DNA of 64,000 bases, from assembly GCA_015152475.1 (NCBI GenBank), contig SUTW01000001.1, forward strand, positions 248,001 through 312,000. The letters are read 5' to 3'. The notes under the pieces were generated by a model. It did no database searches. It was not told the DNA's origin and worked only from the letters and a program-made list of their open reading frames with translations. Below are positions 53,700-61,670 of this stretch, piece by piece. Origin of the DNA: Cyanobacteria bacterium SIG30. GTDB lineage: Bacteria > Cyanobacteriota > Vampirovibrionia > Gastranaerophilales > Gastranaerophilaceae. The stretch's first letter is position 1; each line of letters opens with the position of its first letter. A program made the position numbers and the translations under genes.

Positions 53700-55005
53700 G
53701 ACGTTCAAAATATTTTAAAATTTCAACCAAAGTTGTTGTTGTTCCAAGGTTTCCGGATTTTGTTATAACTAATTGTGCATTTGAACCAAGGCACAATGGA
53801 ATTGCCGGTAATATTGTATCAATTACTTGAAGATTTTCGCAGTATAATGCTTTGCAACATCTGTAAGAAGTTTCACCACCTATTGTAATTAGAACAAAAT
53901 CTTTTTCTTGTTTTACTTTTTGGGCTAATGTTGCTAGATATTTTGTTATTTTATCCGCTAAATCATCTTTTGAAACACCTTCATCTATTAAAAGCTCATT
54001 AGCTGTTGAATTTTCATCTTCTAATTCTTTTTCTATCTCACTTACATGAACTGCAACAATATTTGTTTTTTGCAGGTTAGAAATGACTCTATTTAATATG
54101 TTATCTGAAACGCCATTTAAAATGTCTTCAATTTTTAAACTTATAAAATAAGAATTTTTTATATCTTCATCATCTTGTACTTTTTTGAGTTGAAGCGCAC
54201 TAAGTTCTGTTGCTGAGCCTGATAAAATAAGTTTTGGCATTGGTGGAACTGCTTTTTTGAAGTTTTGTATTTTAACTTCTTCAAGCCAGTTATTCGCTAA
54301 AACTTGTGCAAGACCGGCAGAACCACAAGGCAAAATATCGTAGTTACTTTTTTTCATAGCTAATACTATTTGTTCAATATCAACGACAGATACGGCATCT
54401 ACTACAATTAATTTTTTGCCACTTTTTATAAGTTCATTTAATTTCATAACCAAAGGAGCAGCACCCTTTGAAACTATTGAAAAATCAATTAAACCAACTG
54501 AATCTTCATTATTTGGCATTTGTTTTTTGAGTATATTTACAAGATTTGATTCATAAACTGGTACATGTGGGTCACGTGCAGCTTCTGTTCTTTCAACAGG
54601 AACACCTTTAACTAATTGGAAACCGCCTATTGTAATTCTTCCTTCTTGCACAAAAGCCGGTGATATAATTGCGCAATCTTTTCCAGTTGCGTTTAGAGCG
54701 GCTAAGATTTCTTGTGCGATGTTTCCTCTTAAAGTTGAATCAATTTTTTTATAGAAAAAATCAACATTAAATTTTTCTTTAAAAATATTAAAGGCTTCTT
54801 CTGTTCTTTTGTATGCTTCTTCAGGAGTTTTATTCCTGCTTTCTGTCGAAACAGCCCAAGTGTCTATCGGCAGATTTTTTACAGGAATTTTTTCATAATC
54901 AAGTAAAATTTCTGTAACTGCACCTTTGGTAAAAAATTGTAATGCAGTATCATTAGCACCAGTTAAATCATCTGCTATTACAACGATTGTGTTCGAGGTT
55001 AACAT
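53692..55005 (-). CDS. Four-carbon acid sugar kinase (DUF1537 family)
   Basis: 437 residues. N-terminal substrate domain IADDLTGANDTALQF with STESRNKTPEEAY and KKIDSTLRGNIAQE, and a C-terminal nucleotide-binding domain with ITIGGETSYRCCKAL. Family members (DtnK, DenK, OtnK) phosphorylate D-threonate, D-erythronate or related acids; the product is oxidised and decarboxylated by a PdxA2 partner to DHAP. The pdxA start overlaps its end, matching that pathway. Its ATG overlaps the ssb stop as TAATG, tying it to ssb. Confidence 0.9.
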   Translation of the reverse strand: MLTSNTIVVIADDLTGANDTALQFFTKGAVTEILLDYEKIPVKNLPIDTWAVSTESRNKTPEEAYKRTEEAFNIFKEKFNVDFFYKKIDSTLRGNIAQEILAALNATGKDCAIISPAFVQEGRITIGGFQLVKGVPVERTEAARDPHVPVYESNLVNILKKQMPNNEDSVGLIDFSIVSKGAAPLVMKLNELIKSGKKLIVVDAVSVVDIEQIVLAMKKSNYDILPCGSAGLAQVLANNWLEEVKIQNFKKAVPPMPKLILSGSATELSALQLKKVQDDEDIKNSYFISLKIEDILNGVSDNILNRVISNLQKTNIVAVHVSEIEKELEDENSTANELLIDEGVSKDDLADKITKYLATLAQKVKQEKDFVLITIGGETSYRCCKALYCENLQVIDTILPAIPLCLGSNAQLVITKSGNLGTTTTLVEILKYFERHE

Positions 55006-55331
55006 TATTCTTCTTTTCTGCCACCAATTAATCTAACATTTGTTGCACGAATTATAAATCTTTCGTTCATTGTGCCATCAGCACCTTGCCATTTATTAGA
55101 AATAAGTCTGCCTTCAACGCCGACCATGCGTCCTTTTTTTATCCATTCACCGGCAAATTCTGCTTGTTTATCCCAAACTTCGATATTGAACCAATCGGTT
55201 ACTTCTTCTTTTGTTCTGTTGTCCCAACGGTTAACAGCAAGTGAAAATGTTGTTTTTACTTTTTCACTTTCAAAATATTTCATTTCAGGATCTTGACCTG
55301 CACGTCCAACAATTACAACAGAATTAACCAT
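55005..55331 (-). CDS. ssb: Single-stranded DNA-binding protein, cyanobacterial type
   Basis: 108 residues with one OB fold (MVNSVVIVGRAGQDPEMKYFESEKVKTTFSLAVNR, TDWFNIEVWDKQAEFAGEWIKKG). It resembles the short cyanobacterial SSB. It lacks the acidic DDDIPF-type tail that recruits repair proteins, ending RLIGGRKEE, so either this is a specialised paralogue or tail contacts are absent. AGAGAGG precedes the ATG and a good promoter lies just upstream. It is followed without a gap by the DUF1537 kinase. Confidence 0.93.
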   Translation of the reverse strand: MVNSVVIVGRAGQDPEMKYFESEKVKTTFSLAVNRWDNRTKEEVTDWFNIEVWDKQAEFAGEWIKKGRMVGVEGRLISNKWQGADGTMNERFIIRATNVRLIGGRKEE

Positions 55332-55360
55332 TTTAAAACCTCTCTTTAATAATATGGTTA

Positions 55361-55389
55361 ATTATATTATAGAAAACTCACAATATCAA
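55361..55389 (-). promoter_or_regulatory. Promoter of ssb
   Basis: Minus strand TTGATA (55384-55389), 17 bases, TATAAT (55361-55366), short leader with AGAGAGG. A second TATAAT-like hexamer overlaps by one turn upstream. Confidence 0.65.
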
Positions 55390-55396
55390 GATTAGA

Positions 55397-56374
55397 TTAA
55401 AAATCGCCTATATAATTCTTAAGATTTTTGCTGAAAAATTTATGATTTCTGCATAATTTTTTAAGTTTTGCAATTGCGCGATTTTCAATTTGTCTTATAC
55501 GTTCTCTTGAAACGCCATAAAAAGTTCCTATTTCATCAAGAGTTTTCTTTTCGCCATTTTCATCTAATCCGTAACGCATAATTAAAACATCACGTTCTTT
55601 TTGATTAAGTTGGTCTAAGATTTTTTTGATATCTTCTTCCAAATTATCCTGAGCAACTTTGCTATCAGGCGCAATGTGTGCTTCATCTATTATGAAATCA
55701 CCTATTTTTGTCATATCATCTTTTGAATTTGCAGGTGTTTCAATACTTATTGTAGTTTGTGAATTTTTAAGTAATTGATTTAATTTTAAAAGGGATAAAC
55801 CTGATTTTAATGCAATTTCTTCCTTTGTAGGAGTTCTGTTAAGTTCAGTAGATAATTCTAATGTTACTTTTTTTATTTTACTTAAATTTTCTACCATATG
55901 AACAGGAAGTCTTATGTTTCTTGATTTATCAGCAATACCTCTTGTTATTGCTTGTTGTATCCACCAAGTCGCATATGTTGAAAATTTATAACCTTTACTC
56001 CAGTCGAATTTATCGACTGCTTTCATAAGACCAAGGTTTCCTTCTTGAATTAAATCTAAGAAAGATAGTCCCCTGCCTGTATATTTTTTTGCAATGCTTA
56101 CAACAAGCCTTAAATTTGCGTTTATTAATGCTTCTTTGGAACTTTGTGTATCATTTTCTTTTATATCTTTTGCAAGTTTTATTTCTTCTTCATGGCTTAA
56201 TAGGGGAATTTTTCCTATTTGTTGTAAATAAATTCTTACAGAGTCATCAGATATATCATTTTTATCTGTGTCTTCTTTATTTTCTTCAGGATTTTCAATG
56301 GCAACTTCTTGTTCTTCTTCAATCAAGTTTTCATCTTCTAATTCTAAGCTTTTTTCTATTTCTTTTGAATCCAT
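55397..56374 (-). CDS. RNA polymerase sigma-70 family factor (RpoD/SigA-like)
   Basis: The track starts at 56488; the ATG at 56374 ([12 protein letters not shown]) has AGGAG six bases upstream and is preferred, giving 325 residues. After an acidic N-terminal segment come region 1.2 ([16 protein letters not shown]), region 2 with [20 protein letters not shown], region 3, and region 4.2 with [19 protein letters not shown]. Region 1.1 is absent or very short. Group 1 or group 2 cannot be separated by eye; the length and full conservation favour a primary-type factor recognising TTGACA/TATAAT promoters such as those seen here. A minus-strand TATAAT lies at 56396-56401. Confidence 0.92.
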   Translation of the reverse strand: MDSKEIEKSLELEDENLIEEEQEVAIENPEENKEDTDKNDISDDSVRIYLQQIGKIPLLSHEEEIKLAKDIKENDTQSSKEALINANLRLVVSIAKKYTGRGLSFLDLIQEGNLGLMKAVDKFDWSKGYKFSTYATWWIQQAITRGIADKSRNIRLPVHMVENLSKIKKVTLELSTELNRTPTKEEIALKSGLSLLKLNQLLKNSQTTISIETPANSKDDMTKIGDFIIDEAHIAPDSKVAQDNLEEDIKKILDQLNQKERDVLIMRYGLDENGEKKTLDEIGTFYGVSRERIRQIENRAIAKLKKLCRNHKFFSKNLKNYIGDF

Positions 56375-56408
56375 CTTGTCTCCTATACTAAAACTATTAT
56401 ATTGATTT

Positions 56409-57179
56409 TTATTTTTTTTGCATGGTTTGTTTGATTGAAATTTGTCTGACACTTTCATATAGAATAACGGCTGTTGCATTAGAAACATTTAATGATTCAA
56501 AGTTACAAGGAAGTTTTACTTTAAAATCTGCTTTATTCATTAAAGTTTTTGTGACTCCTGGGCCTTCTGAACCCATTATCAGCGCAAAATTCATATCAGT
56601 ATAATCAATGTCATAGTAATTATCTTCACATCTTGCACTTGTTGCAATTATCCACCAGTCTTTATTCTTCAAGGTATCAATTGCGCTAGATAGACTATTT
56701 ACTTTTATTATAGGTATATGATTAACTGCCCCTGCTGAAGTTTTTTCGACGGTTGTATTGATTGGGCAGGCTCTATGATTGGCAAGCATAATTCCGTCAT
56801 AACCTGCACAGGCACAAGTTCTTATAATAGCACCAAGATTATGAGGGTCTTGAATATTTTCAAGAATTACAATTTTTTTGTAACCTTCTTTTTCATCCAT
56901 TTTATCTAAGAAATCTTCAAATTTCATATATTCAACAGGAGAAACATATGCAATTACTCCTTGGTGAGGAATATCTTTGGGGAATTTATCATTATTAAGA
57001 TTTGTGAACTGAATTATGATAGATTTTTGTTTTGCAAGTTCAATAATTTTTTTTAATCTGTTATCTAAACCAATATTTTTTGATACAAAAATTTTGTTTA
57101 TTCTTGATGAATTCCTGTCTAACGTTTCTAGAACCGCGTTTTTGCCATATATGTAATTAGAAAAATTTGCTTGTTCCAT
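56409..57179 (-). CDS. rlmB: TrmH-family rRNA 2'-O-methyltransferase (RlmB-like)
   Basis: 256 residues of the SPOUT (knotted) methyltransferase family: N-terminal substrate domain ([25 protein letters not shown]), then [32 protein letters not shown] and the SAM knot [13 protein letters not shown]...[20 protein letters not shown]. RlmB methylates G2251 of 23S rRNA. AAGGAAAG precedes the ATG. The sigma factor gene follows; its probable promoter lies at the end of this gene. Confidence 0.93.
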   Translation of the reverse strand: MEQANFSNYIYGKNAVLETLDRNSSRINKIFVSKNIGLDNRLKKIIELAKQKSIIIQFTNLNNDKFPKDIPHQGVIAYVSPVEYMKFEDFLDKMDEKEGYKKIVILENIQDPHNLGAIIRTCACAGYDGIMLANHRACPINTTVEKTSAGAVNHIPIIKVNSLSSAIDTLKNKDWWIIATSARCEDNYYDIDYTDMNFALIMGSEGPGVTKTLMNKADFKVKLPCNFESLNVSNATAVILYESVRQISIKQTMQKK

Positions 57180-57296
57180 TTTCTTTCCTTTTGCTTTTTT
57201 AGGTCATTTATTGTATATTTTAAAATATATGTTTCATATTTTACACAAATATTGTATTATGAAAAGCGTATAGATAGAAATAAAATTATAAAAAAC

Positions 57297-59018
57297 ATGT
57301 TTGATTTAAATAGTTTATTGAATAGCACTGGAGGAACAGTAGTCGGCGTTGCGGTAACACCGAATATTGGTCTTGAAGTAATGCTTATAGACAAAAAAAC
57401 CCAAAGGGTTATGAAATATGGTCATAAGCCACTTGCTTATAATTTAAGTGCCAGAGATATTGAAGATTATAATGAACTTAAAACCGGATTAACAGAATTA
57501 TACGCTGATTTGCAAATAGATACGAAATCAGATGTATATGTGGTTTTACCTAACGTTCATTTTGGTTTTATTAGTTTTCCACCTATTATGGTTGACGAAG
57601 CTATCGATAATGCTTTGTTATCCAAGGCTGAAGAATCTTATATTTTCAGACGTGTTGAACCAAAAACAGCTTGGGCTGATGTAAATTTTAAAAATAGAAC
57701 AGACAGCAGATATCTTGCATATTCTTCAATTCAAATAACAGTTGTAGATAGAGTTATTGAAAAAATTGAAGATTTAGGCGGAAAAGTTGTTGGTATTGAA
57801 ACTTCTTACTGTGCCTTTTTAAGAGCAATCCATTTTTCTGGAATTGTAGCTGATATTATTGACCAAGGAAAGAATTGGAACATTCTTTTAATTAACTCAA
57901 ATAATTATGCAATTTTCTCATTAGTTGGTGAAAATTTAGTTGATTATACAGAAGTTCCTCTTGCGTTGAAATCATTCTCACACGAAGAAGCATATCAAGC
58001 CATTGCAACTTCAGCTTCACAAATTTTGGTGAATTATCCTGCACAAAAATTATTGATAGTCAGCCAATTTGATGAAATTAGTGCACAAGTTCTGCAAACT
58101 CAAATGGCTGTGGATTGTGAAGTACAAATTTTAGACTGCAATAAGTTTATTGACAGGCCAATAGTTGAAACTTTTGAAAATATTACAGACAAAGAAGCCA
58201 AGAAAATGTCATTAAGCGCAATAGGTGCTGCATCTGTTAATATTTCAAAATTCCCACTAAAATTAAACGTATTAAAAACTGGTGGCCACATGGCAGATGT
58301 TACTTACCAGGAATTTGTTGTTTTTGGTAAAACATTTGGTATTACAGAACAAGTAATAGCTAAATTCTTCCTTGTTGCTTCAGTTGTTCTTGCAATTATA
58401 TTTGCTATTTTCTTGGCCGGAGTTATTGTAACAAATGGTATTATTGATAAGAAAAATCAAGAATATGTTTCTAAAATTTCTACAATAGAACAAGAAATTA
58501 TAGCATTAGAAGGTGATAGCTCAGTTAACGTTGAATCTTTAATTGCGGGTATTGCGGAAAGCAATGTTAAAGCAATGAGTTTTTATGATTCAATTTCTGT
58601 TGATATCCCAAAAAGTATCTGGCTTACATCTTATGCTAATAAAGATGGTGAAAAAATCAGAGTTGAAGGTATGTCTCTAAATTTAGGTGATATTTATACA
58701 TATTTTAAAAATTTAAGAGCAATTACTCCTAATTCAACAATAAGATTAAATAAATTAAAAATGATTACTGATATGTTTGATGATACATATGATAATGATT
58801 CTGTTAACAGCGAAGTTAAATTCTATTCATTTGAAATAGGTAATTACGCTCCAACAGATTCTGTTGAGGCTCCACCTACACAAAATCCTCAAGCACCAAA
58901 ATCTTCAAGCAATAAAAATGTTCCATTTGACCCATTATCACCATTCTCAGACAAACAAGGTGATGGCGATGATGGTGATGGACTTGAACCACCTCCAGAT
59001 TTGGAACCACTAAGCTAA
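57297..59018 (+). CDS. PilM-PilN fusion, type IV pilus inner-membrane platform protein
   Basis: The track starts far upstream at a non-ATG codon; the ATG at 57297 (MFDLNSLLNSTGG) gives 573 residues. Residues 1-330 have the actin-like layout of PilM (GVAVTPNIGLEVMLI, LPNVHFGFISFPPIM, LSAIGAASVN). A transmembrane helix (about 355-380) follows, then a coiled coil and a ferredoxin-like fold as in PilN (IPKSIWLTSYANKDGEKIRVEGMS...YFKNLRAIT). The tail is proline-rich and acidic. Normally PilM (cytoplasmic) and PilN (membrane) are separate proteins; here one chain links ATPase-side contacts to the periplasmic part. No ribosome site is seen. pilO follows. Confidence 0.88.
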   Translation: MFDLNSLLNSTGGTVVGVAVTPNIGLEVMLIDKKTQRVMKYGHKPLAYNLSARDIEDYNELKTGLTELYADLQIDTKSDVYVVLPNVHFGFISFPPIMVDEAIDNALLSKAEESYIFRRVEPKTAWADVNFKNRTDSRYLAYSSIQITVVDRVIEKIEDLGGKVVGIETSYCAFLRAIHFSGIVADIIDQGKNWNILLINSNNYAIFSLVGENLVDYTEVPLALKSFSHEEAYQAIATSASQILVNYPAQKLLIVSQFDEISAQVLQTQMAVDCEVQILDCNKFIDRPIVETFENITDKEAKKMSLSAIGAASVNISKFPLKLNVLKTGGHMADVTYQEFVVFGKTFGITEQVIAKFFLVASVVLAIIFAIFLAGVIVTNGIIDKKNQEYVSKISTIEQEIIALEGDSSVNVESLIAGIAESNVKAMSFYDSISVDIPKSIWLTSYANKDGEKIRVEGMSLNLGDIYTYFKNLRAITPNSTIRLNKLKMITDMFDDTYDNDSVNSEVKFYSFEIGNYAPTDSVEAPPTQNPQAPKSSSNKNVPFDPLSPFSDKQGDGDDGDGLEPPPDLEPLS

Positions 59019-59033
59019 TTAAGGTAAATAACT

Positions 59034-59609
59034 ATGCAAAAAATGTTAACTAAACCAATAAATTTAATACTTATTATCATTTTCCTTGCTGTGCTATGCG
59101 GTGGTGGTTATTTATCTGTGACAAATGTACAAAAATTTATTGTGACTTATAATGCTCAACAAGAATCATCAGCTAAATTGGTTGAGCTTGAGGAAAAACT
59201 TGCTCTTATAAAAGAAGAAAGAGCAAATAAGCCAGTTAACGAAGTTAAAACCGACAAGGAAATTTTTAAGGCCTTAGATTCTGGTATTGGTCCAGATGCT
59301 GCTTATGCGCCATTATTTGAAAAGTTTATTGATTTAGCAAAAATGTCAGGTATTAGAATTCGTTCTATTGAATATTCTGATAATCCTGCAGATGATCGTC
59401 TTGTTTCTGCTCAACTTACATATTTGAATGTAAAACAATTAAAAGTTAAAGCTGTTGGTTCATATAGAAATTTCCAAACTTTCTTTAGAGCAATTACAAA
59501 AGAACACTATTTAATGTCTATATCACAAATGGAATTTCAACCTTGGGAAAACGATAGATCAGTTCTTATTTCTGAATTTTTTCTAAGACTTTATACAAAA
59601 AATCGTTAG
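59034..59609 (+). CDS. pilO: PilO-like type IV pilus protein
   Basis: 191 residues: short cytoplasmic N-terminus, one transmembrane helix (LILIIIFLAVLCGGGYLSV), a coiled coil (KLVELEEKLALIKEE) and a periplasmic ferredoxin-like domain (APLFEKFIDLAKMSGIRIRSIEY...VKAVGSYRNFQTFFRAITK). This is the PilO plan; it pairs with PilN in the alignment complex of the type IV pilus machine. It begins 15 bases after the PilMN fusion. PilP and PilQ are not found next to it. Confidence 0.9.
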   Translation: MQKMLTKPINLILIIIFLAVLCGGGYLSVTNVQKFIVTYNAQQESSAKLVELEEKLALIKEERANKPVNEVKTDKEIFKALDSGIGPDAAYAPLFEKFIDLAKMSGIRIRSIEYSDNPADDRLVSAQLTYLNVKQLKVKAVGSYRNFQTFFRAITKEHYLMSISQMEFQPWENDRSVLISEFFLRLYTKNR

Positions 59610-59685
59610 TCTTTTTAAAAGAACTTTTAACAGTTTTGTTTGATTTTGTCCAAAAACAAGATTATTTTGACGCAATAAATTTATG

Positions 59686-60447
59686 TTAATTGTTTATATT
59701 TAATATTTTTTTAAGGCGAGCTTTTAAAATTCTGTTTTCTTGGTCCAGCTTTTTAAATTCTCGTTGTAAATTTATTACAAGTTGTTTGTGTTTGCTATTG
59801 TGTTCATTAAATTGAATAGTTGTAAGACCAAAGCCCATTATGAAGCGCTTTTCTGCGTCTTCTTTAAACTTTAATAAGATTTCTATATCAGACGCTTTTA
59901 TAAAGCCGAATCTAATCATTATTTCAGCAATTTTAACGTCATGACCCATTTCTCTTTGAACGCGTTGTTCATCAAGAGCTTGTTTTAATTGAAGTGCATC
60001 TAATTGTCCTAATTTTTTTAATAATTCACCTGTTCTTATTTGTCCTGCTAAAAATTTTGCTATTGAATAATTTGCGTCATTTCCGAAAGGTTCTATAAAT
60101 TCTAATTCAACGCATCTCACAAGTAATTTGCAAACGGCAGATAATGTCCAAAAATTATTAACTGCAATTTCAAAAAGTGTGCAACCATTTAGTGCATTTG
60201 CAAGGAATATATAGTGTTCGCCAGACAAATTTGGCGTGTTTCTATCCTTTAATTCATTTTTTCCATTAAATGTCACTTTTGGACAAATTTCTTGAACAAG
60301 TTTAGTAGGGTTTAAAAGCCCCATAAACTGAGCTAATTCTTTTTTGAATGAAGCTTCCATATTTCTGTATGCGACTTGTTGCACCCATAATGGAAGGGCG
60401 TTTATATTTTCTAAAAATAATTCTGAATTTTTTGATTTGTTATTCAT
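59686..60447 (-). CDS. Protein with MshEN-like motif pair, possible c-di-GMP sensor
   Basis: 253 residues, soluble. The centre (about 135-195) has two related blocks, TGELLKKLGQLDALQLKQALDEQ and IAEIMIRFGFIKASDIEILL, that follow the LGxxLxxxGxxxxxxLxxxLxxQ rule of the MshEN domain, the c-di-GMP-binding N-terminal module of pilus ATPases such as MshE. The ATPase itself is absent. An N-terminal helical domain and a C-terminal coiled coil (LVINLQREFKKLDQENRILKARLKK) flank it. It converges with pilMN-pilO, suggesting a link between c-di-GMP and pili. The binding function is inferred, not shown. Confidence 0.75.
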   Translation of the reverse strand: MNNKSKNSELFLENINALPLWVQQVAYRNMEASFKKELAQFMGLLNPTKLVQEICPKVTFNGKNELKDRNTPNLSGEHYIFLANALNGCTLFEIAVNNFWTLSAVCKLLVRCVELEFIEPFGNDANYSIAKFLAGQIRTGELLKKLGQLDALQLKQALDEQRVQREMGHDVKIAEIMIRFGFIKASDIEILLKFKEDAEKRFIMGFGLTTIQFNEHNSKHKQLVINLQREFKKLDQENRILKARLKKILNINN

Positions 60448-60516
60448 AATATACTAACTAGCTCTCTTTTATTATACTTCAATTTTGCCTATATACAAAT
60501 CATTTATTTATATTAT

Positions 60517-61065
60517 TCAGGCAGAAATTATTTTATCGCATTTTATGTCGTGTTTTTCGTTTGTGATTTCGTCAAAAAGTAAATCATTTGGCACCACAAC
60601 GATTTTTTTGGCTTTTATTGTTTTATCTTTCAATAATCTGTCGTAAAATCCTGCTCCATATCCAAGTCTATTACCTTTCTTATCAGCACATAACGCTGGG
60701 ATTACAATAATATCTAAAATGCTTAAATCTTCAAGTTTTTCATTTATGGGTTCCATAACCTTGAAATTCGATTCTTTTAAAATATCACCATTTTTATATT
60801 CACAAATTTCAAGATTTTTATCTTTGCATCTTGGAAGATAAAAAGTTTTGTCATATTTTAAAAGGCTTGTAACGTCAATTTCGCATTTTTTTGGATAGAA
60901 TAATGCAACACGAGAAGCTCTGATGAAATCTTCAGAGCTTAATATTTTTTCAACTATTTTTTTTGAAATTTTTTCTAATTGACCGTTATTATATAGTTCA
61001 AGTCTTTTATTTTTACAATATTTTCTAAGCTGTTCTTTATTTAGAGTTAATTGGAACTGTTGCAT
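60517..61065 (-). CDS. fthC: 5-formyltetrahydrofolate cyclo-ligase
   Basis: 182 residues. Converts 5-formyl-THF to 5,10-methenyl-THF with ATP, recovering folate. Signatures are KEQLRKYCKNKRLEL (start), ALFYPKKCEIDV and the C-terminal ATP-binding GNRLGYGAGFYDRLL. Its ATG lies 29 bases before the end of an unlisted 47-residue ORF and has no good ribosome site of its own, so it is likely translated by coupling. Confidence 0.93.
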   Translation of the reverse strand: MQQFQLTLNKEQLRKYCKNKRLELYNNGQLEKISKKIVEKILSSEDFIRASRVALFYPKKCEIDVTSLLKYDKTFYLPRCKDKNLEICEYKNGDILKESNFKVMEPINEKLEDLSILDIIVIPALCADKKGNRLGYGAGFYDRLLKDKTIKAKKIVVVPNDLLFDEITNEKHDIKCDKIISA

Positions 61066-61180
61066 ATTTTTTCTTTAAATTATTAAAATTAAAAAACTTT
61101 TCGTGGGTTTTTTTCTCTTTTACTTTAAAATCATCATTGTGATATTTTAACAAGTATTTTACAAGCTCTTCACTATACAT
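61037..61180 (-). CDS. 47-residue basic protein overlapping fthC
   Basis: Not in the ORF track. From the ATG at 61180 the reverse strand reads MYSEELVKYLLKYHNDDF and continues through a lysine- and asparagine-rich segment to TAA at 61037. AAGGAG lies ten bases upstream, one of the best ribosome sites in the area. It overlaps the start of fthC by 29 bases. No family recognised; it may be a real small protein or a short ORF whose translation controls fthC. Confidence 0.55.
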   Translation of the reverse strand: MYSEELVKYLLKYHNDDFKVKEKKTHEKFFNFNNLKKKYATVPINSK

Positions 61181-61259
61181 CGTAACCTATCTCCTTCATT
61201 TTCATAAAAACTTTTTTTGATTAAAAATTGCCTATATAATCAGAAGTTTTTACAAAAAT

Positions 61260-61583
61260 TTAAGTTAATTTTACATTTGATAAAATATGAACATGCAAAT
61301 GGAAAACTTCTTGTCCTGCATCTTTTCCAGTGTTTATATGTGTTTTATAACTTTCTATACCTAATTTTTTTGTTACATCTTGAATTGTACTAATTAATTC
61401 AGCACCATAATTAACGGCATCAAAATCGTTTAAGTTTTCAACGTGTTTTTTTGGTATCAAAAGCAAGTGAGTATTCGCTTTTGGGTGTAAATCTTTTATG
61501 ACAAAGAAATTATCATTTTCATACAAAAAATCACTTTTAATTTCACCATTTGCAATTTTGCAAAATATACAATTATTTTCCAT
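61260..61583 (-). CDS. HIT-family nucleotide hydrolase/transferase
   Basis: 107 residues: CIFCKIANGEI near the N-terminus (zinc-binding Cys pair), FFVIKDLHPKANTHLLLIPKKHV, and the histidine triad H95-L-H97-V-H99 in QEVFHLHVHIL. HINT-like proteins hydrolyse AMP- or aminoacyl-linked phosphoramidates. GAGGGA precedes the ATG. It lies upstream of the small ORF and fthC on the same strand. Confidence 0.94.
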   Translation of the reverse strand: MENNCIFCKIANGEIKSDFLYENDNFFVIKDLHPKANTHLLLIPKKHVENLNDFDAVNYGAELISTIQDVTKKLGIESYKTHINTGKDAGQEVFHLHVHILSNVKLT

Positions 61584-61655
61584 ATAATTTCCCTCTAAAA
61601 ATAAATTATATAAATTTTTTTATATATGGCAATTAAATTTCAAATTCTTAATATA

Positions 61656-61664
61656 TGTTATAAT
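61656..61664 (+). promoter_or_regulatory. Extended -10 promoter, predicted leaderless
   Basis: TGTTATAAT ends six bases before the ATG at 61671. The track start at 61626 lies upstream of this box and is therefore unlikely. Confidence 0.55.
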
Positions 61665-61670
61665 ATTTTT

